Counted from the stretch's first letter, positions 53,020 through 62,287 are shown. The stretch is 64,000 nt of DNA from Kovacikia minuta CCNUW1 (GCF_020091585.1 NZ_CP083582.1:3162001-3226000); one strand, 5' to 3'. Notes: generated from the letters alone by a model not told the origin. A program made the numbers and translations.

Positions 53020-53563
53020 GTCTCTCTAGACCTCTTGCCATAATGCCGAATTTGATGGGAAAGGCTACGCTTCTGCAAAGTGTTGAGCCTTCCCGATCAA
53101 GATCGATAACGAGCGTATGTTTAACCATAATTACAGTGAATGCATCCCTTTGTGCCATTGCTGCAAATCTCTTAAGCTGCGATCGAGGGGGAACTCTGAT
53201 CCGAAGGGGGAAGTCAGGGGTTAAGAAGACAGAAGGCAGAGGGCAGAAGGGAAAGGATAAAGGATGAAGGATGAAAGATAAAAAGAACTGAAAGCTCCAA
53301 TGTGTAAAGCAATTACCAAGTGGCGCTGTGTGCAACTTAGAAGCTGAGATCCCCGGTTTCTCGTTGATTTTGACGATTCATCGGATTACTTTGTCAGAAA
53401 CCGGGGATCTAAGAATAGTTCCCTTCTTCCCAACCCTGCCGCATTTCTTTTGTGCCTGGGTATACTGGGTAGGCTGAAGGATAAAGGATAAATCATTCGC
53501 ATCCCCCCAACTCTCCCTGCCCTCTGCCTTCTGCCATTTTCTGACCAGGAGTAAAGTCAATCC
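53020..53563. other. Intergenic region upstream of ilvD
   Basis: About 545 bases. It holds GGATAAA/GGATGAA units near 53255-53282, the large AGATCCCCGG hairpin and CCCTCTGCC units near 53518. The open frame at 53043-53267 looks like random translation ending in repeats. No ilv attenuator was recognised. Confidence 0.55.
53347..53410. repeat. 15-bp perfect inverted repeat (AGATCCCCGGTTTCT)
   Basis: Arms at 53347-53361 and 53396-53410 are exact complements around 34 bases. They belong to the AGAAACCGGG family seen at 11.8, 13.6 and 47.0 kb. Confidence 0.85.
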
Positions 53564-53851
53564 ATGCCCCGCAGACGTTCCTATCGAGCTAACCAAACGA
53601 CTCGCCCTCACAAATCTCGCCCCCAGAAACTAGTTGGTAGAGATCTGGATTTGTTGTTGCTGGCAGGCTGTTCTTGTCTGTTGACCGTTCTGTACCATCC
53701 TGTAACGGATGCGCTTCAGTCTGCGCGATCGGTCAATTCCCAGTCTCCTGTTGCGGCTCAAACGAGCACAGCACCAGCAAGCCAAACAGGTTCGATCTAT
53801 ACGGTGTTGCCACCCAGGCGCGAAGAAATCAGGGAAGAGGAGGAAGCCTAA
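53564..53851 (+). CDS. Small hypothetical membrane protein
   Basis: 95 aa. A very basic start (MPRRRSYRANQTTRPHKSRP) precedes one membrane helix (about 27-45, DLDLLLLAGCSCLLTVLYHP) and a polar tail ending in acidic residues. Converges with ictB. No family recognised. Confidence 0.6.
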   Translation: MPRRRSYRANQTTRPHKSRPQKLVGRDLDLLLLAGCSCLLTVLYHPVTDALQSARSVNSQSPVAAQTSTAPASQTGSIYTVLPPRREEIREEEEA

Positions 53852-53864
53852 GGGGTGCTTACAA

Positions 53865-55352
53865 TTAAGCCCACTCATCCGTATAGTGGTCCGGTTCTTT
53901 TGCAGGTTGGCTGTAGTAGCTAGCAATCAGGGCAAACATGAGCCACCAGAGGGTATTGACCTGGGGGCGGTATAGCACCGTGTCGAACATGCCATGACCG
54001 AGCATCCCAATTAAAGTGGCGATCGCTGCCATTAGCCAGAAACCCTGACGGCTTCTTGCTTGCCGTAACTTCTGAAACTGATCCCAGGCTAGATTAAAGG
54101 TTACCAGCAGCAACCAGATAAAACAGGTTAGACCAATAATTCCCGTTTCTGCGGCAACTTCCAGAATAACGGAGTAGGCGCTCAGAGCCGAAAACCGGGG
54201 GCGTTGATAGATCGGGTAGATCTGGTTAAACGCGACATTGCCAGGGCCAATCCCCAGAATTGGTCTGGCTTTAATCATATCAATCACCGAATACCAGACA
54301 TTGATCCGGTAGTTGTTACTGCTATCGCCTCGCCCCAAAAAGATGCTGCTGGCGCGATCGCGCAGGGGGGGCAGCACCAAAACCGCCAGAACGACCACTC
54401 CGGCAACGGTTCCCATAGCAATGGGAACCGACCAGACCCGCCAGAACTTGGGTAGGGAAATATTCCACCACTGCACTAACAACAGCGCCAGCACAAAAAT
54501 GGAAACGACCATCCCAATCCATCCCCCCCGGCTAAAGGTGAGGATCAGGCAGGCTCCATTGACCACCACCATCAGCAGTGCCAGAAGTTTGGGGAGCCAC
54601 CGTTGCCAGACAAAAATTGCTGCAACACTAAAGGTGATAGCTGGCACCAGGTAGGCAGCCAGTAAGTTCGGGTTGCCCAGGTAGCTATAAACCCGAGTTG
54701 TTTTCGCCAGGGGCGATTCTGGATCAACCCAGGTTGCCAGGGCTGCCGCTCCAGAAAACCATTGCTGCAAGCCATAGGCACTGACCGCTAGCGCTGCCAG
54801 CAGATAGACCGTGATCACCACAGACCGAACCCTGGGCGATCGCAACACCCGTGCCATCAAGGCAAACAGAATCAGGTAAAGCGTTAATTTGCCTAATCCC
54901 ACCAGGGCGGCTCTCTTGACCGGAGACAACCCCGTTGCCACCACCGAGATCCCCCAGTAGATTAGAACAATTAGATGAATGGGTGTGGTGAGGGGTAAGG
55001 GAACGGGAGAAAGCCGACGGACAACGGCTGCAAACGACTGGTCCCGATCTTGATCACTTCCCGTCTGCCCATCGCTCCCCGTTTCCGGCTCATCTGATAG
55101 GGTCAGCAACAACCAGAAACCCGCACAGGCAATCAGCAGTATTCCCAGCGTATCCTTGCTGTCGGAAACAAAGGGGGCGATCGCAAACACCAGGCTGACC
55201 AGTACCGCTCCCACTAAATCTCCCCACTCCAGCATGAAACTGCTGCTACGCCAGCGGCGCAGTGGTTTCAGCAAGCGGTGCAAAAAGCTGGCACTGCGCC
55301 ACTGATAAAAGGGCACAGTTGAGAGGGTGAGCGTTTGCCAGAACGAGTTCAT
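53865..55352 (-). CDS. ictB: IctB-family membrane protein (O-antigen-ligase-like)
   Basis: 495 aa with about 11-12 hydrophobic segments and the Wzy/O-antigen ligase signature GNPNLLAAYLVPA, FSRGGWIGM, and ILGIGPGNVAFNQIYP. Cyanobacterial IctB was first proposed to take part in inorganic carbon accumulation; it is not itself a proven bicarbonate transporter, and O-antigen-ligase-like activity remains possible. Full length and in frame. Confidence 0.88.
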   Translation of the reverse strand: MNSFWQTLTLSTVPFYQWRSASFLHRLLKPLRRWRSSSFMLEWGDLVGAVLVSLVFAIAPFVSDSKDTLGILLIACAGFWLLLTLSDEPETGSDGQTGSDQDRDQSFAAVVRRLSPVPLPLTTPIHLIVLIYWGISVVATGLSPVKRAALVGLGKLTLYLILFALMARVLRSPRVRSVVITVYLLAALAVSAYGLQQWFSGAAALATWVDPESPLAKTTRVYSYLGNPNLLAAYLVPAITFSVAAIFVWQRWLPKLLALLMVVVNGACLILTFSRGGWIGMVVSIFVLALLLVQWWNISLPKFWRVWSVPIAMGTVAGVVVLAVLVLPPLRDRASSIFLGRGDSSNNYRINVWYSVIDMIKARPILGIGPGNVAFNQIYPIYQRPRFSALSAYSVILEVAAETGIIGLTCFIWLLLVTFNLAWDQFQKLRQARSRQGFWLMAAIATLIGMLGHGMFDTVLYRPQVNTLWWLMFALIASYYSQPAKEPDHYTDEWA

Positions 55353-55681
55353 AGGGCGAGTTAGGTGGTAGGTGTCAGGTGGTAGGTGGTAGGTGTCAGG
55401 TGTTGGGTGTCAGGATCATAGCCTACCAATAGATAGAACAGGCGATGGATTTCCTTCTGCCCGCTGCCTTCTCCCTCCCTACCACCTACCACCTGTCACC
55501 TGTCACCTGTCACCCTGTCACCTGCTATAGAAATGTCGATTAAAGATTGTATCCGGATCTAAGATGGATGAGTTGTATCTAATTCCGGAAAGGGAAAAGG
55601 TTGCCCTTTTAAGGGTCTAACTCAATTCTTGGGTATTCTGCGATCTCTGAAAATTGTCCAGTTGCGTTACTACCAATCGGC
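55353..55681. repeat. GGTGTCA/GGTGGTA and CACCTGT repeats
   Basis: Nine GGTGGTA/GGTGTCA units follow the ictB start (55360-55410) and ACCACCT/GTCACCT units, their complement, follow at 55480-55525. The rest of the 330-base gap shows no gene and must contain the promoters of both divergent genes. Confidence 0.75.
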
Positions 55682-56764
55682 ATGCGTCTCATTCTTGATA
55701 AGTATCCAAACCTCGAAAAGCATCCCATTATTCAGGTTATTCGATATCGCAAACCGTGGTTGCTGCCCCTATTTTTTTCCCTTTCGCTGGTGCCGATCGC
55801 GCTGGTAAAATCCTTTTCTTCCCCACCACCCCCTGAGAATCTGCAAATTAACCTGGGTTTGAGCGGTTCCGAGCAGTTGGCTCAAAAAGTGAATCAGGAG
55901 CTAAGCCAGAAAGCTCCTCCTCAGAAAGTTAGTAAGACACAGACTAAAAAGCAACCTCAGCCAAAACCCCAAAAGAAACCATCCACTCAAACCGCGCAGC
56001 GTCGGGCTGCATCACCCCCCCCACCTGCCCCAGCCAACTCCAGCCAGCTTGACATGCTGGTTGAGATTGCGAAGGGTGCCAGTTCATTAGCAATCAGTAC
56101 GTCTACCCCCGGTGCAATTGTGGATGACCGAGGGCGTCCGTTGCGGGCGATCGAAAAGATGCAGGCAATCTATGCAGAACCCGGTGGGGGGGGCATCAAC
56201 TTGAATTCCTGGCAGGCACCCACTTCCTTTTGGGTTGAAGCGATCCAGGGCGGTTACGTGTTTATTGGAGAGCGCTGGTATCGTGGACGAGTCCGAATTA
56301 TTTTGCAACCGGAGGGACTGCTCGCCGTAAACCAGGTTGGACTTGAGGATTACCTGGTCAGCGTTGTAGGAAGCGAGATGTACTCCCACTGGCCGATCGA
56401 AGCACTAAAAGCCCAAGCCGTCGCAGCCCGATCGTATGCCCTGGCTCGCTACGTTCAACCCCCCAGCGACTACTACCACATTGGTTCCGATGAAGCATAC
56501 CAGGTTTATAAAGGGCTGGAAACAGAAACCGGCACCACTCGTGCAGCAGTCCAGGCAACAGCCAGTCAAATTCTGAGCTATAAAGGGGGAATTGTAGACT
56601 CTACCTATGCCGCCTCTGATGACATTGTGATTTCGGCCCACGGTGGCAGAGGCATGAGTCAGCAGGGCGCTTTTAAGCTGGCGTCGAAAGGCTTTGATTA
56701 CTTACATATTCTAGGAAACTACTACCCTGGGGCAGGTCTGGCCCGGCTTCAGCTTGGCAGGTGA
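55682..56764 (+). CDS. SpoIID/LytB domain protein
   Basis: 360 aa. A membrane anchor near residues 28-45 is followed by a Lys/Gln/Pro-rich linker (about 80-120). The SpoIID domain spans about 170-355: YRGRVRIILQPEGLLAVNQV, GLEDYLVSVVGSEMYSHWPI, EALKAQAVAARSYALARY with the catalytic Glu in GSEM, and STYAASDDIVISAHGGRGMS, QQGAF. SpoIID relatives are lytic transglycosylases or amidase enhancers acting on peptidoglycan in the periplasm. The product in cyanobacteria is not known. Confidence 0.88.
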   Translation: MRLILDKYPNLEKHPIIQVIRYRKPWLLPLFFSLSLVPIALVKSFSSPPPPENLQINLGLSGSEQLAQKVNQELSQKAPPQKVSKTQTKKQPQPKPQKKPSTQTAQRRAASPPPPAPANSSQLDMLVEIAKGASSLAISTSTPGAIVDDRGRPLRAIEKMQAIYAEPGGGGINLNSWQAPTSFWVEAIQGGYVFIGERWYRGRVRIILQPEGLLAVNQVGLEDYLVSVVGSEMYSHWPIEALKAQAVAARSYALARYVQPPSDYYHIGSDEAYQVYKGLETETGTTRAAVQATASQILSYKGGIVDSTYAASDDIVISAHGGRGMSQQGAFKLASKGFDYLHILGNYYPGAGLARLQLGR

Positions 56765-57000
56765 GGGAGTAAGCAAGAGAGTTTTAAGTTCTAAGTTTTA
56801 AGTTTTGAGTTGAAAGTGCGGGACGATAGGATTTGCCCATTTTTTTTTGGGTCAAATCTGCCAAGGGAGTCAAGGAACCAAGGGAGTCAGGGGAGTCAGG
56901 CACAGATAATTCCTGACTCCCAGCTCCGCCTTCTGCCTTCTGCCTTTTCCCAGCCTTTTATCCTTTATCCTTCAGCCTTTATCCTTTCCCTAAACCCCTA
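56763..57000. repeat. Mixed heptamer repeat region
   Basis: GTTTTAA/GTTCTAA units, AAGGGAGTCAGG units, CTTCTGC units and TTTATCC/TTCAGCC units in sequence. No gene; the open frame 56810-57001 is repeat translation. Confidence 0.75.
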
Positions 57001-57005
57001 GCCCC

Positions 57006-57575
57006 TTAGAAATAGGGATTAGTCGTTGACCCTGGCGCATTGCCATTGTTAACCGAACCCGGCTGGATCTGGTTGTTGATTGAACCGGGTAGGGTCGGGT
57101 TGTTAACCGAACCCGGTGAGGTTTGGTTGTTAACTGAACCCGGTAGGGTTTGGTTGTTGATGGAATTGGGGGTCGTGGTGGAATAGGGATTGTTGAGCGT
57201 GCCGGGTGGGTTGGAGGAATTGGTTGGTCTGCTGATACCGGATGGGCTGGTGGAATAGGGGCTGGTGGTACCAGGGGGATTAGCGTTTGAACCGGGGAGA
57301 TTTTGATTGTAGGTAGAACTGGGAAGGTTCTGATTCAATCGGGAACCGGGAAGATTCTGATTGGTTGGGGAACTGGGAAGATTTCGATTAATCGTAGAAT
57401 TCGGTAGGTTTGGATTGCTTCTAGAACCCGGTAGATTTGGATTACTGACTGAACCTGGCTGCCCCGGTCTGGCAGGAGAACCACCCCGAATCGGCGCTAA
57501 CTGGGCACTGGCAACAAGACTGGTTCCTAAAAGAACTGTCAAAACGGTACTACTAAAAAGAAGCTGATTCACCAT
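57006..57575 (-). CDS. Secreted low-complexity protein with N-x-N-L-P-G-S repeats
   Basis: 189 aa. A signal peptide ends near VASAQL. The rest is about 15 repeats of a seven- to eight-residue unit (LPGSRSNPN, LPNSTINRN, LPSSPTNQN, LPGSVNNQT), rich in Asn, Pro, Ser and Gly. The repeat period of roughly 24 bases is coding and distinct from the intergenic heptamers. It is probably an extended extracellular or cell-surface protein. No function known. Confidence 0.7.
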   Translation of the reverse strand: MVNQLLFSSTVLTVLLGTSLVASAQLAPIRGGSPARPGQPGSVSNPNLPGSRSNPNLPNSTINRNLPSSPTNQNLPGSRLNQNLPSSTYNQNLPGSNANPPGTTSPYSTSPSGISRPTNSSNPPGTLNNPYSTTTPNSINNQTLPGSVNNQTSPGSVNNPTLPGSINNQIQPGSVNNGNAPGSTTNPYF

Positions 57576-57757
57576 TTGAAAGCCGTCTCCACAACATCAA
57601 CCTGTTCACGGCGATCGCTCATTCAAAAGCTCGATCGCCTACACTGTTCCAGAGTAATGAAACGATTTAGCCTTCTCCTCTATAGGCTGGTGGAATCAGC
57701 AGCCGAAAAAATACGACTCAAGGGAGATAGGCAGGACTCACATCCACAAGAGGAATC

Positions 57758-58921
57758 ATGGAAAACCTGAAAGTCATCGTAATTGGTGCCGGGATGGGTG
57801 GTTTAACCACGGGCATTGCTTTGCGTCAGGTTGGCTACGAAGTCGAAATTTACGATCGCGTGCGGGAGTTGCGTCCGGCTGGGGCAGCAATTTCTCTCTG
57901 GTCTAATGGCATCAAAGTTTTGAATCGGCTGGGCTTGGGCAAGGAAATTGCCCACATCGGCGGGCACATGGATCGAATGGCTTATTACAGTTGTACGGGC
58001 GAAAAGCTAACTGACTTTAGTTTGTTACCCCTGATTCAGCGGGTTGGACAATGCCCCTATCCCGTTGCCCGCTCGGAACTGCAACAAATGCTGCTGCACG
58101 CTTTTGGACAGGAGCAGGTTCACCTGGGGGCAAAATGTGTGGGAGTTGAGCAGGATGCCACCAGTGTCACCGCCTTGTTTGAAGACGGCAGCAAGGCAAC
58201 GGGTGATCTTCTGGTAGCCGCAGATGGCACTCACTCAGTCATTCGTCCCTATGTGGTGGGTTATCCCGTTGAACGACGCTACGTGGGCTACGTCAACTGG
58301 AATGGAATTGTACCCGCAACCGAGGATTTGGCTCCCAAAACCAGCTGGGTACTCTATGTGGGTGAGCACAAACGGGCTTCCCTGATGCCGATCGCCAACG
58401 ATCGCTTCTACTTCTTCTTAGACGTTCCGTTGCCCCAGGAAAAAGCATTAGAAGCGGGCGACCTGCGCTCAGATTTGAAGGCTTTTTTTGCCGGTTGGGC
58501 GGAACCTGTACAGACTTTAATCCAGCGTCTTGAACCTGAAAAAACAAATCGGGTGCTGATTCACGATGTCGATCCCCTGCCCACCCTGGTTCGGGGCCGG
58601 GTTGCCTTGCTGGGAGATTCTGGGCACTGCACCGCACCGGATCTGGGCCAGGGTGGCAGCCAGGCAATTGAAGATGCCTTCGTTCTGGCAAACTGTTTGG
58701 TCACCACCAATATTAGTGTGGAAGATGCCCTCAGACGGTACGAAACAGCACGGAAAGAACGGGTGGCTGAAATCGTTTTACGTGCCCGCAAACGAGCCGA
58801 CATGATGCACGGCACAAATCCCACCATCACCCAGGAATGGTATGAGGAACTGAGGTCTGAAGACGGTACAGAGATCATTAACGGGCTATGTAAAACGATT
58901 CTGGGGGGGCCGTTGCAGTAA
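57758..58921 (+). CDS. hpxO: FAD-dependent urate hydroxylase HpxO-like
   Basis: 387 aa with GAGGAA upstream. FAD motifs GAGMGGLTTGIALRQVG, then DLLVAADGTHSVIRPYV and ALLGDSGHCTAPDLGQGGSQ place it in the PHBH-type monooxygenases. Along its length it follows the HpxO pattern (RMAYYSCTGEKLTDFSLLPL, RRYVGYVNWNGIVPA, TNRVLIHDVDPL, KRADMMHG, WYEELR, INGLCKTIL), which turns urate into 5-hydroxyisourate with NADH and oxygen. The hydroxyisourate hydrolase gene 278 bases downstream strongly supports this. Purine catabolism as nitrogen source is the likely role. Confidence 0.88.
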   Translation: MENLKVIVIGAGMGGLTTGIALRQVGYEVEIYDRVRELRPAGAAISLWSNGIKVLNRLGLGKEIAHIGGHMDRMAYYSCTGEKLTDFSLLPLIQRVGQCPYPVARSELQQMLLHAFGQEQVHLGAKCVGVEQDATSVTALFEDGSKATGDLLVAADGTHSVIRPYVVGYPVERRYVGYVNWNGIVPATEDLAPKTSWVLYVGEHKRASLMPIANDRFYFFLDVPLPQEKALEAGDLRSDLKAFFAGWAEPVQTLIQRLEPEKTNRVLIHDVDPLPTLVRGRVALLGDSGHCTAPDLGQGGSQAIEDAFVLANCLVTTNISVEDALRRYETARKERVAEIVLRARKRADMMHGTNPTITQEWYEELRSEDGTEIINGLCKTILGGPLQ

Positions 58922-59085
58922 GAAGGGATGAGGGCGGAGGGCGGAGGGATGATAAAGAGGAGATTGAGCGGGATAGGATCTGGCAAAAACTGATCATCCC
59001 TCATTACAGGGGGGGCAAGAAAGACTTCTCTGTGTATATCTGTGTTTGCAATTACTCATTCATGATTCTTAATTCATAATTCTTC

Positions 59086-59197
59086 TATAGCATTACCTGG
59101 ATAAGTTAAGGCAAGTAGCGAACCCAGAAGCTCTGATGTTACTGCGCTTGACTTCATCCTTCATCCTTCATCCTTCATCCTTCATCCTTACTGCTAT
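59086..59197. repeat. MITE-like inverted-repeat element, family 1 copy B
   Basis: Ends CTATAGCATTA and TACTGCTATA, with the internal phrase TAGCGAACCCAGAAG and CATCCTT heptamers as in copy A at 4173-4285. It finishes two bases before the uraH start codon. Confidence 0.75.
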
Positions 59198-59199
59198 AT

Positions 59200-59556
59200 A
59201 TGGGCAAACTCACCACTCACGTTTTAGATACGGCTCATGGTTGTCCGGCAGCAGATCTGGCGATCGAACTCTGGTCGGTTGATCCATCAGGGCAAAAAAC
59301 GTTGCTTAAAGTCGTCACGACCAATGCGGATGGACGAACGGATGCACCACTGTTGATAGACGCGGAACTCGTGACGGGGATTTATGAATTGGTGTTTGAG
59401 ATCGGGTCTTACTTTGCCCAGAAAATAGAAACGTTACCTGACCCTCCCTTTCTCGATCGCGTTCCAATTCAGTTTGGCATTGCCGACTCAACAGCCCATT
59501 ACCACGTCCCATTACTTGCCTCACCCTGGTCCTACAGTACCTACCGGGGAAGCTAA
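59200..59556 (+). CDS. uraH: 5-hydroxyisourate hydrolase
   Basis: 118 aa. [20 protein letters not shown] at the N-terminus and [19 protein letters not shown] at the C-terminus, including the YRGS tetrapeptide, are the hallmarks of HIU hydrolase (transthyretin-like). It converts 5-hydroxyisourate to OHCU. Together with HpxO it makes the second step of urate breakdown; the OHCU decarboxylase and allantoin genes are outside the window. The 5' flank is a MITE-like repeat and no ribosome binding site is visible. Confidence 0.94.
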   Translation: MGKLTTHVLDTAHGCPAADLAIELWSVDPSGQKTLLKVVTTNADGRTDAPLLIDAELVTGIYELVFEIGSYFAQKIETLPDPPFLDRVPIQFGIADSTAHYHVPLLASPWSYSTYRGS

Positions 59557-59565
59557 CGCTAGAAC

Positions 59566-59760
59566 AAGGAGCTAGGAGCTAGGAATTGGGAGTTAGGAGC
59601 TAGGAGTTAGGAATTAGGAGTTAGGAGTTAGGAGTTAGGAGTTAGGAGTTAGGAGTTAGGAGTTAGGAGTTAGGAGTTAGGAATTGGGTAATGGGTTGTT
59701 AACCCCCTAGCCCCTAGCCCCTAGCCCCTAGCCCCTCGCCCCTCGCCCCTCGCTCCTCGC
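59566..59760. repeat. Long GGAGTTA heptamer array followed by CCCCTAG array
   Basis: About 15 GGAGTTA/GGAGCTA units (59569-59690) followed by CCCCTAG/CCCCTCG units (59700-59758). It is the longest heptamer array in the window and lies between convergent uraH and prohibitin genes. Confidence 0.92.
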
Positions 59761-59761
59761 T

Positions 59762-60595
59762 TCACTGTGCTGCCTGGAGGTTCTTCGACTCTAGTTTTGC
59801 GGGGTCAATGTTGATAAAAGGAAGGGCACTGTTCCCCCCCATCACCAGCGGAAACTTGCCATCCCATTTGTCGATCGCCTGTCGTTGCAGAATCTCCGGT
59901 GAAAGGGTTTCTCGCAACAACCGTTGGGCTTCTGCCTGCCCCTTTGCCCGATTCACATTTGCCTCCGCTTCCTGCTCGGCTTCCTGGGCAATGTAGACCG
60001 CTCGTTGTGCCCGCTGCTCAGCAATTTGTTTCTCCTCCACCGCCTTAGAAAATTCGGTCGAGAAGGTTAAATCCACCACACTCGTGTCCAGAACGATGAT
60101 GCCGTATTTTGCTAAGCGTCCACCCAGCGCGATATCAAAATCCTGTTTTAGTTCATCCCGTTTGGTAATCGCCTCTTCCACAGTTCGACGGGCAGCCGCA
60201 ATCTTAAAGGATTCCTGGGTCTGGGGAGCAATGATTTTTGCCACAATATTTTGCAGTGTCCCCTGTTTGCGTCGAATTTCCACAGCCTGGGTTGGATCGA
60301 GACGGAAGTTAATTGCAAAACTGGCAGATAACTGCTGGAGATCCTTGGTTGAGCTTTGGGCAGGCACCTCAAACTTCTGTACCGTCACATCGTAGATATC
60401 CACGGAGGAAATTAAGGGTGGTTTCAGGTGAATGCCCTCCAGCAGCGCCCCATCCTGGGCTTTTCCCAGCACACTCAACACGCCTGCTTCCCCAGGGTTG
60501 ATGATGACAAAGGAGTTTAGCCCAATCAGGGCAATAATGCTGACCAAAATAATTGCCAGGGTGGTCTGAAAACTTTGGTTTGACGGGTTCTTCAC
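59762..60595 (-). CDS. Prohibitin/SPFH-family membrane protein
   Basis: 277 aa. One N-terminal membrane helix (about 10-32), then the SPFH domain (VIINPGEAGVLSVLGKAQDG, LQQLSASFAINFRLDP) and a coiled coil (KAVEEKQIAEQRAQRAVYIA, QEAEQEAEANVNRAKGQAEA). Prohibitins form large rings in the membrane that organise proteases and lipid domains; in cyanobacteria they are linked to thylakoid quality control. Full length. Confidence 0.9.
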   Translation of the reverse strand: MKNPSNQSFQTTLAIILVSIIALIGLNSFVIINPGEAGVLSVLGKAQDGALLEGIHLKPPLISSVDIYDVTVQKFEVPAQSSTKDLQQLSASFAINFRLDPTQAVEIRRKQGTLQNIVAKIIAPQTQESFKIAAARRTVEEAITKRDELKQDFDIALGGRLAKYGIIVLDTSVVDLTFSTEFSKAVEEKQIAEQRAQRAVYIAQEAEQEAEANVNRAKGQAEAQRLLRETLSPEILQRQAIDKWDGKFPLVMGGNSALPFINIDPAKLESKNLQAAQ

Positions 60596-60709
60596 AACGG
60601 TATTTTCCAGCTAGGGGTTATTAAGAAATCGTGCCCTGTAGCGGTCAGCGAGGAGTCGTCAGCAGTGGGTGAAAAACTGAGAACTGAAGGCTGATAGCTA
60701 ATTCCTCTC

Positions 60710-61924
60710 CTAGCTATTGGCATTAGCTGGATAGGGTGCAGGTTTCACCTGGACGGCTAGAACCTGCCCGTTGCGGTTTACTTCTAGCTGGAGTGGCGCA
60801 CCAATCGAACTGGACTCGACTCGCAACTGCACGTCCGATGAAGTTCTGACCTGTTTACCGTTAATCTTCTGGATAATATCCCCCTGCTGAATCCCTGCTT
60901 TATCTGCGGGCGAACTATCAAAGACCCGCACAACTAAAACGCCCTGATCCTGGTTAACCTTCAAATTGGCGTCGGTATCCTGATTAATTTCCTTCCGCAG
61001 GGCAGGGGTCAGATCCACCATTTGCACACCCAGGTAAGGATGTTCCACTTTCCCTTTGGCGAATAGCTGCTCTGCCACCCGTTTTGCAGTTTCGATCGGA
61101 ATCGCAAAGCCCAACCCCTGAGCATCGGCCCGAATTGCCGTATTGATCCCAATAACTTCGCCCCGATCGTTGAGCAGGGGTCCACCAGAATTACCCGGAT
61201 TAATCGCGGCATCGGTTTGAATGAAACTGACCCGCTTGTCAGGAACCCCAACTTGAGAGCTGGAACGCCCCGTAGCACTGATGATTCCAGCTGTTACCGT
61301 ATTATCTAACCCGAGGGGATTCCCGATCGCGATCGCCCATTGCCCTGGAATCAAATTATCTGACCGACCCAATTGAACCGAGGGCAACCCTTTGGCATTA
61401 ATTTTGACCACTGCCACATCCGTAACGGAATCCGAGCCAAGCACCTCCCCTTCAAAGGTACGCCCATCTTTCAGCGTCACCTCAACCCGATTGGTTCCTG
61501 CAACCACGTGGGCATTAGTTAACAGCCGTCCGTCTCCACTCAAGATAAATCCTGAACCCGTTCCCCGCTCTACCCGCTCTTTGGGGACGGGTAACTCTCC
61601 ACCAAAGAACTTCCTAAAGATAGGGTTTTGAAACGCATCTGGAACATCATTGACAATCTTGCGGGCTGCATCAATCCGCACCACAGCAGGACCCACCCGT
61701 TCCACTGCCGCCGCAATAAAATTAGAATTATTGGGAGCCGCTGCCGCTGTTGCTGAGGATTGCTCCGCTGGATTGGACAAGGGTTTAACCACCGTTGGAA
61801 ACGTGGAAAGGTTCTCGGAAGAGCGCTGTGGTTTGAGCAAATATTGCCCTCCCAGCAACCCCACGCCACTTCCAATTACCAATAACGAGGCATAGGTTGC
61901 TAACTGCTTCAACGATAAATTCAT
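60710..61924 (-). CDS. HtrA/HhoA-type serine protease with PDZ domain
   Basis: 404 aa. A signal anchor (about 8-30), a low-complexity Ser/Ala/Pro segment, the trypsin-like domain with His139 (TNAHVV), Asp169 (DVAVVKI) and Ser246 (GNSGGPL), and one C-terminal PDZ domain (about 295-400, VLVVRVFDSSPADKAGIQQG). Cyanobacteria have three such proteases (HhoA, HhoB, HtrA); which one this is cannot be told. It degrades misfolded proteins in the periplasm or lumen. It lies 114 bases upstream of the prohibitin gene on the same strand. Confidence 0.92.
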   Translation of the reverse strand: MNLSLKQLATYASLLVIGSGVGLLGGQYLLKPQRSSENLSTFPTVVKPLSNPAEQSSATAAAAPNNSNFIAAAVERVGPAVVRIDAARKIVNDVPDAFQNPIFRKFFGGELPVPKERVERGTGSGFILSGDGRLLTNAHVVAGTNRVEVTLKDGRTFEGEVLGSDSVTDVAVVKINAKGLPSVQLGRSDNLIPGQWAIAIGNPLGLDNTVTAGIISATGRSSSQVGVPDKRVSFIQTDAAINPGNSGGPLLNDRGEVIGINTAIRADAQGLGFAIPIETAKRVAEQLFAKGKVEHPYLGVQMVDLTPALRKEINQDTDANLKVNQDQGVLVVRVFDSSPADKAGIQQGDIIQKINGKQVRTSSDVQLRVESSSIGAPLQLEVNRNGQVLAVQVKPAPYPANANS

Positions 61925-62287
61925 AGACTCGGATGGTTATCTCAGCGGGTAATCCTACCCTACTCTAACTTGCCTTTGAGATGTGACTATCTGTAACGGA
62001 AGTTCGGAAAAGGGATCAGGAGTTAGGAGCCAGGGACTAGGGATTAGGGAGTAACAGCCCCTTACCCCTTACCCATGACTCAATGCCTAACTCATCTAAT
62101 TCATCATTCATAACCCCCCCTTCCTCGCCCTGATCACTTGCCGCTGTAAGGTAGAGAATATAGTGAGACTTTACTCACTCCTGCTAGAGCCATAGCCACA
62201 AAGGTTAGGACACCTCGTGGTGTTGAAACTCTTTGCACTGGCGATCGCCGCCCTGACCCCTGACCCCTGACCCCTGACCCTTGCTAT
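61925..62287. other. Intergenic region between htrA-like and M23 peptidase genes
   Basis: About 360 bases with GGAGTTA-like, CCCCTTA and CCCCTGA heptamers (62020-62075, 62250-62280). Divergent promoters must lie here. No gene seen. Confidence 0.6.

Noticed and set aside
53043-53267. 74-aa open frame upstream of ilvD
   Set aside because: No ribosome binding site, random-looking composition and a tail made of repeats.
59566-59760. CRISPR-like array
   Set aside because: Unit length is seven bases with no spacers; it is a simple tandem repeat.
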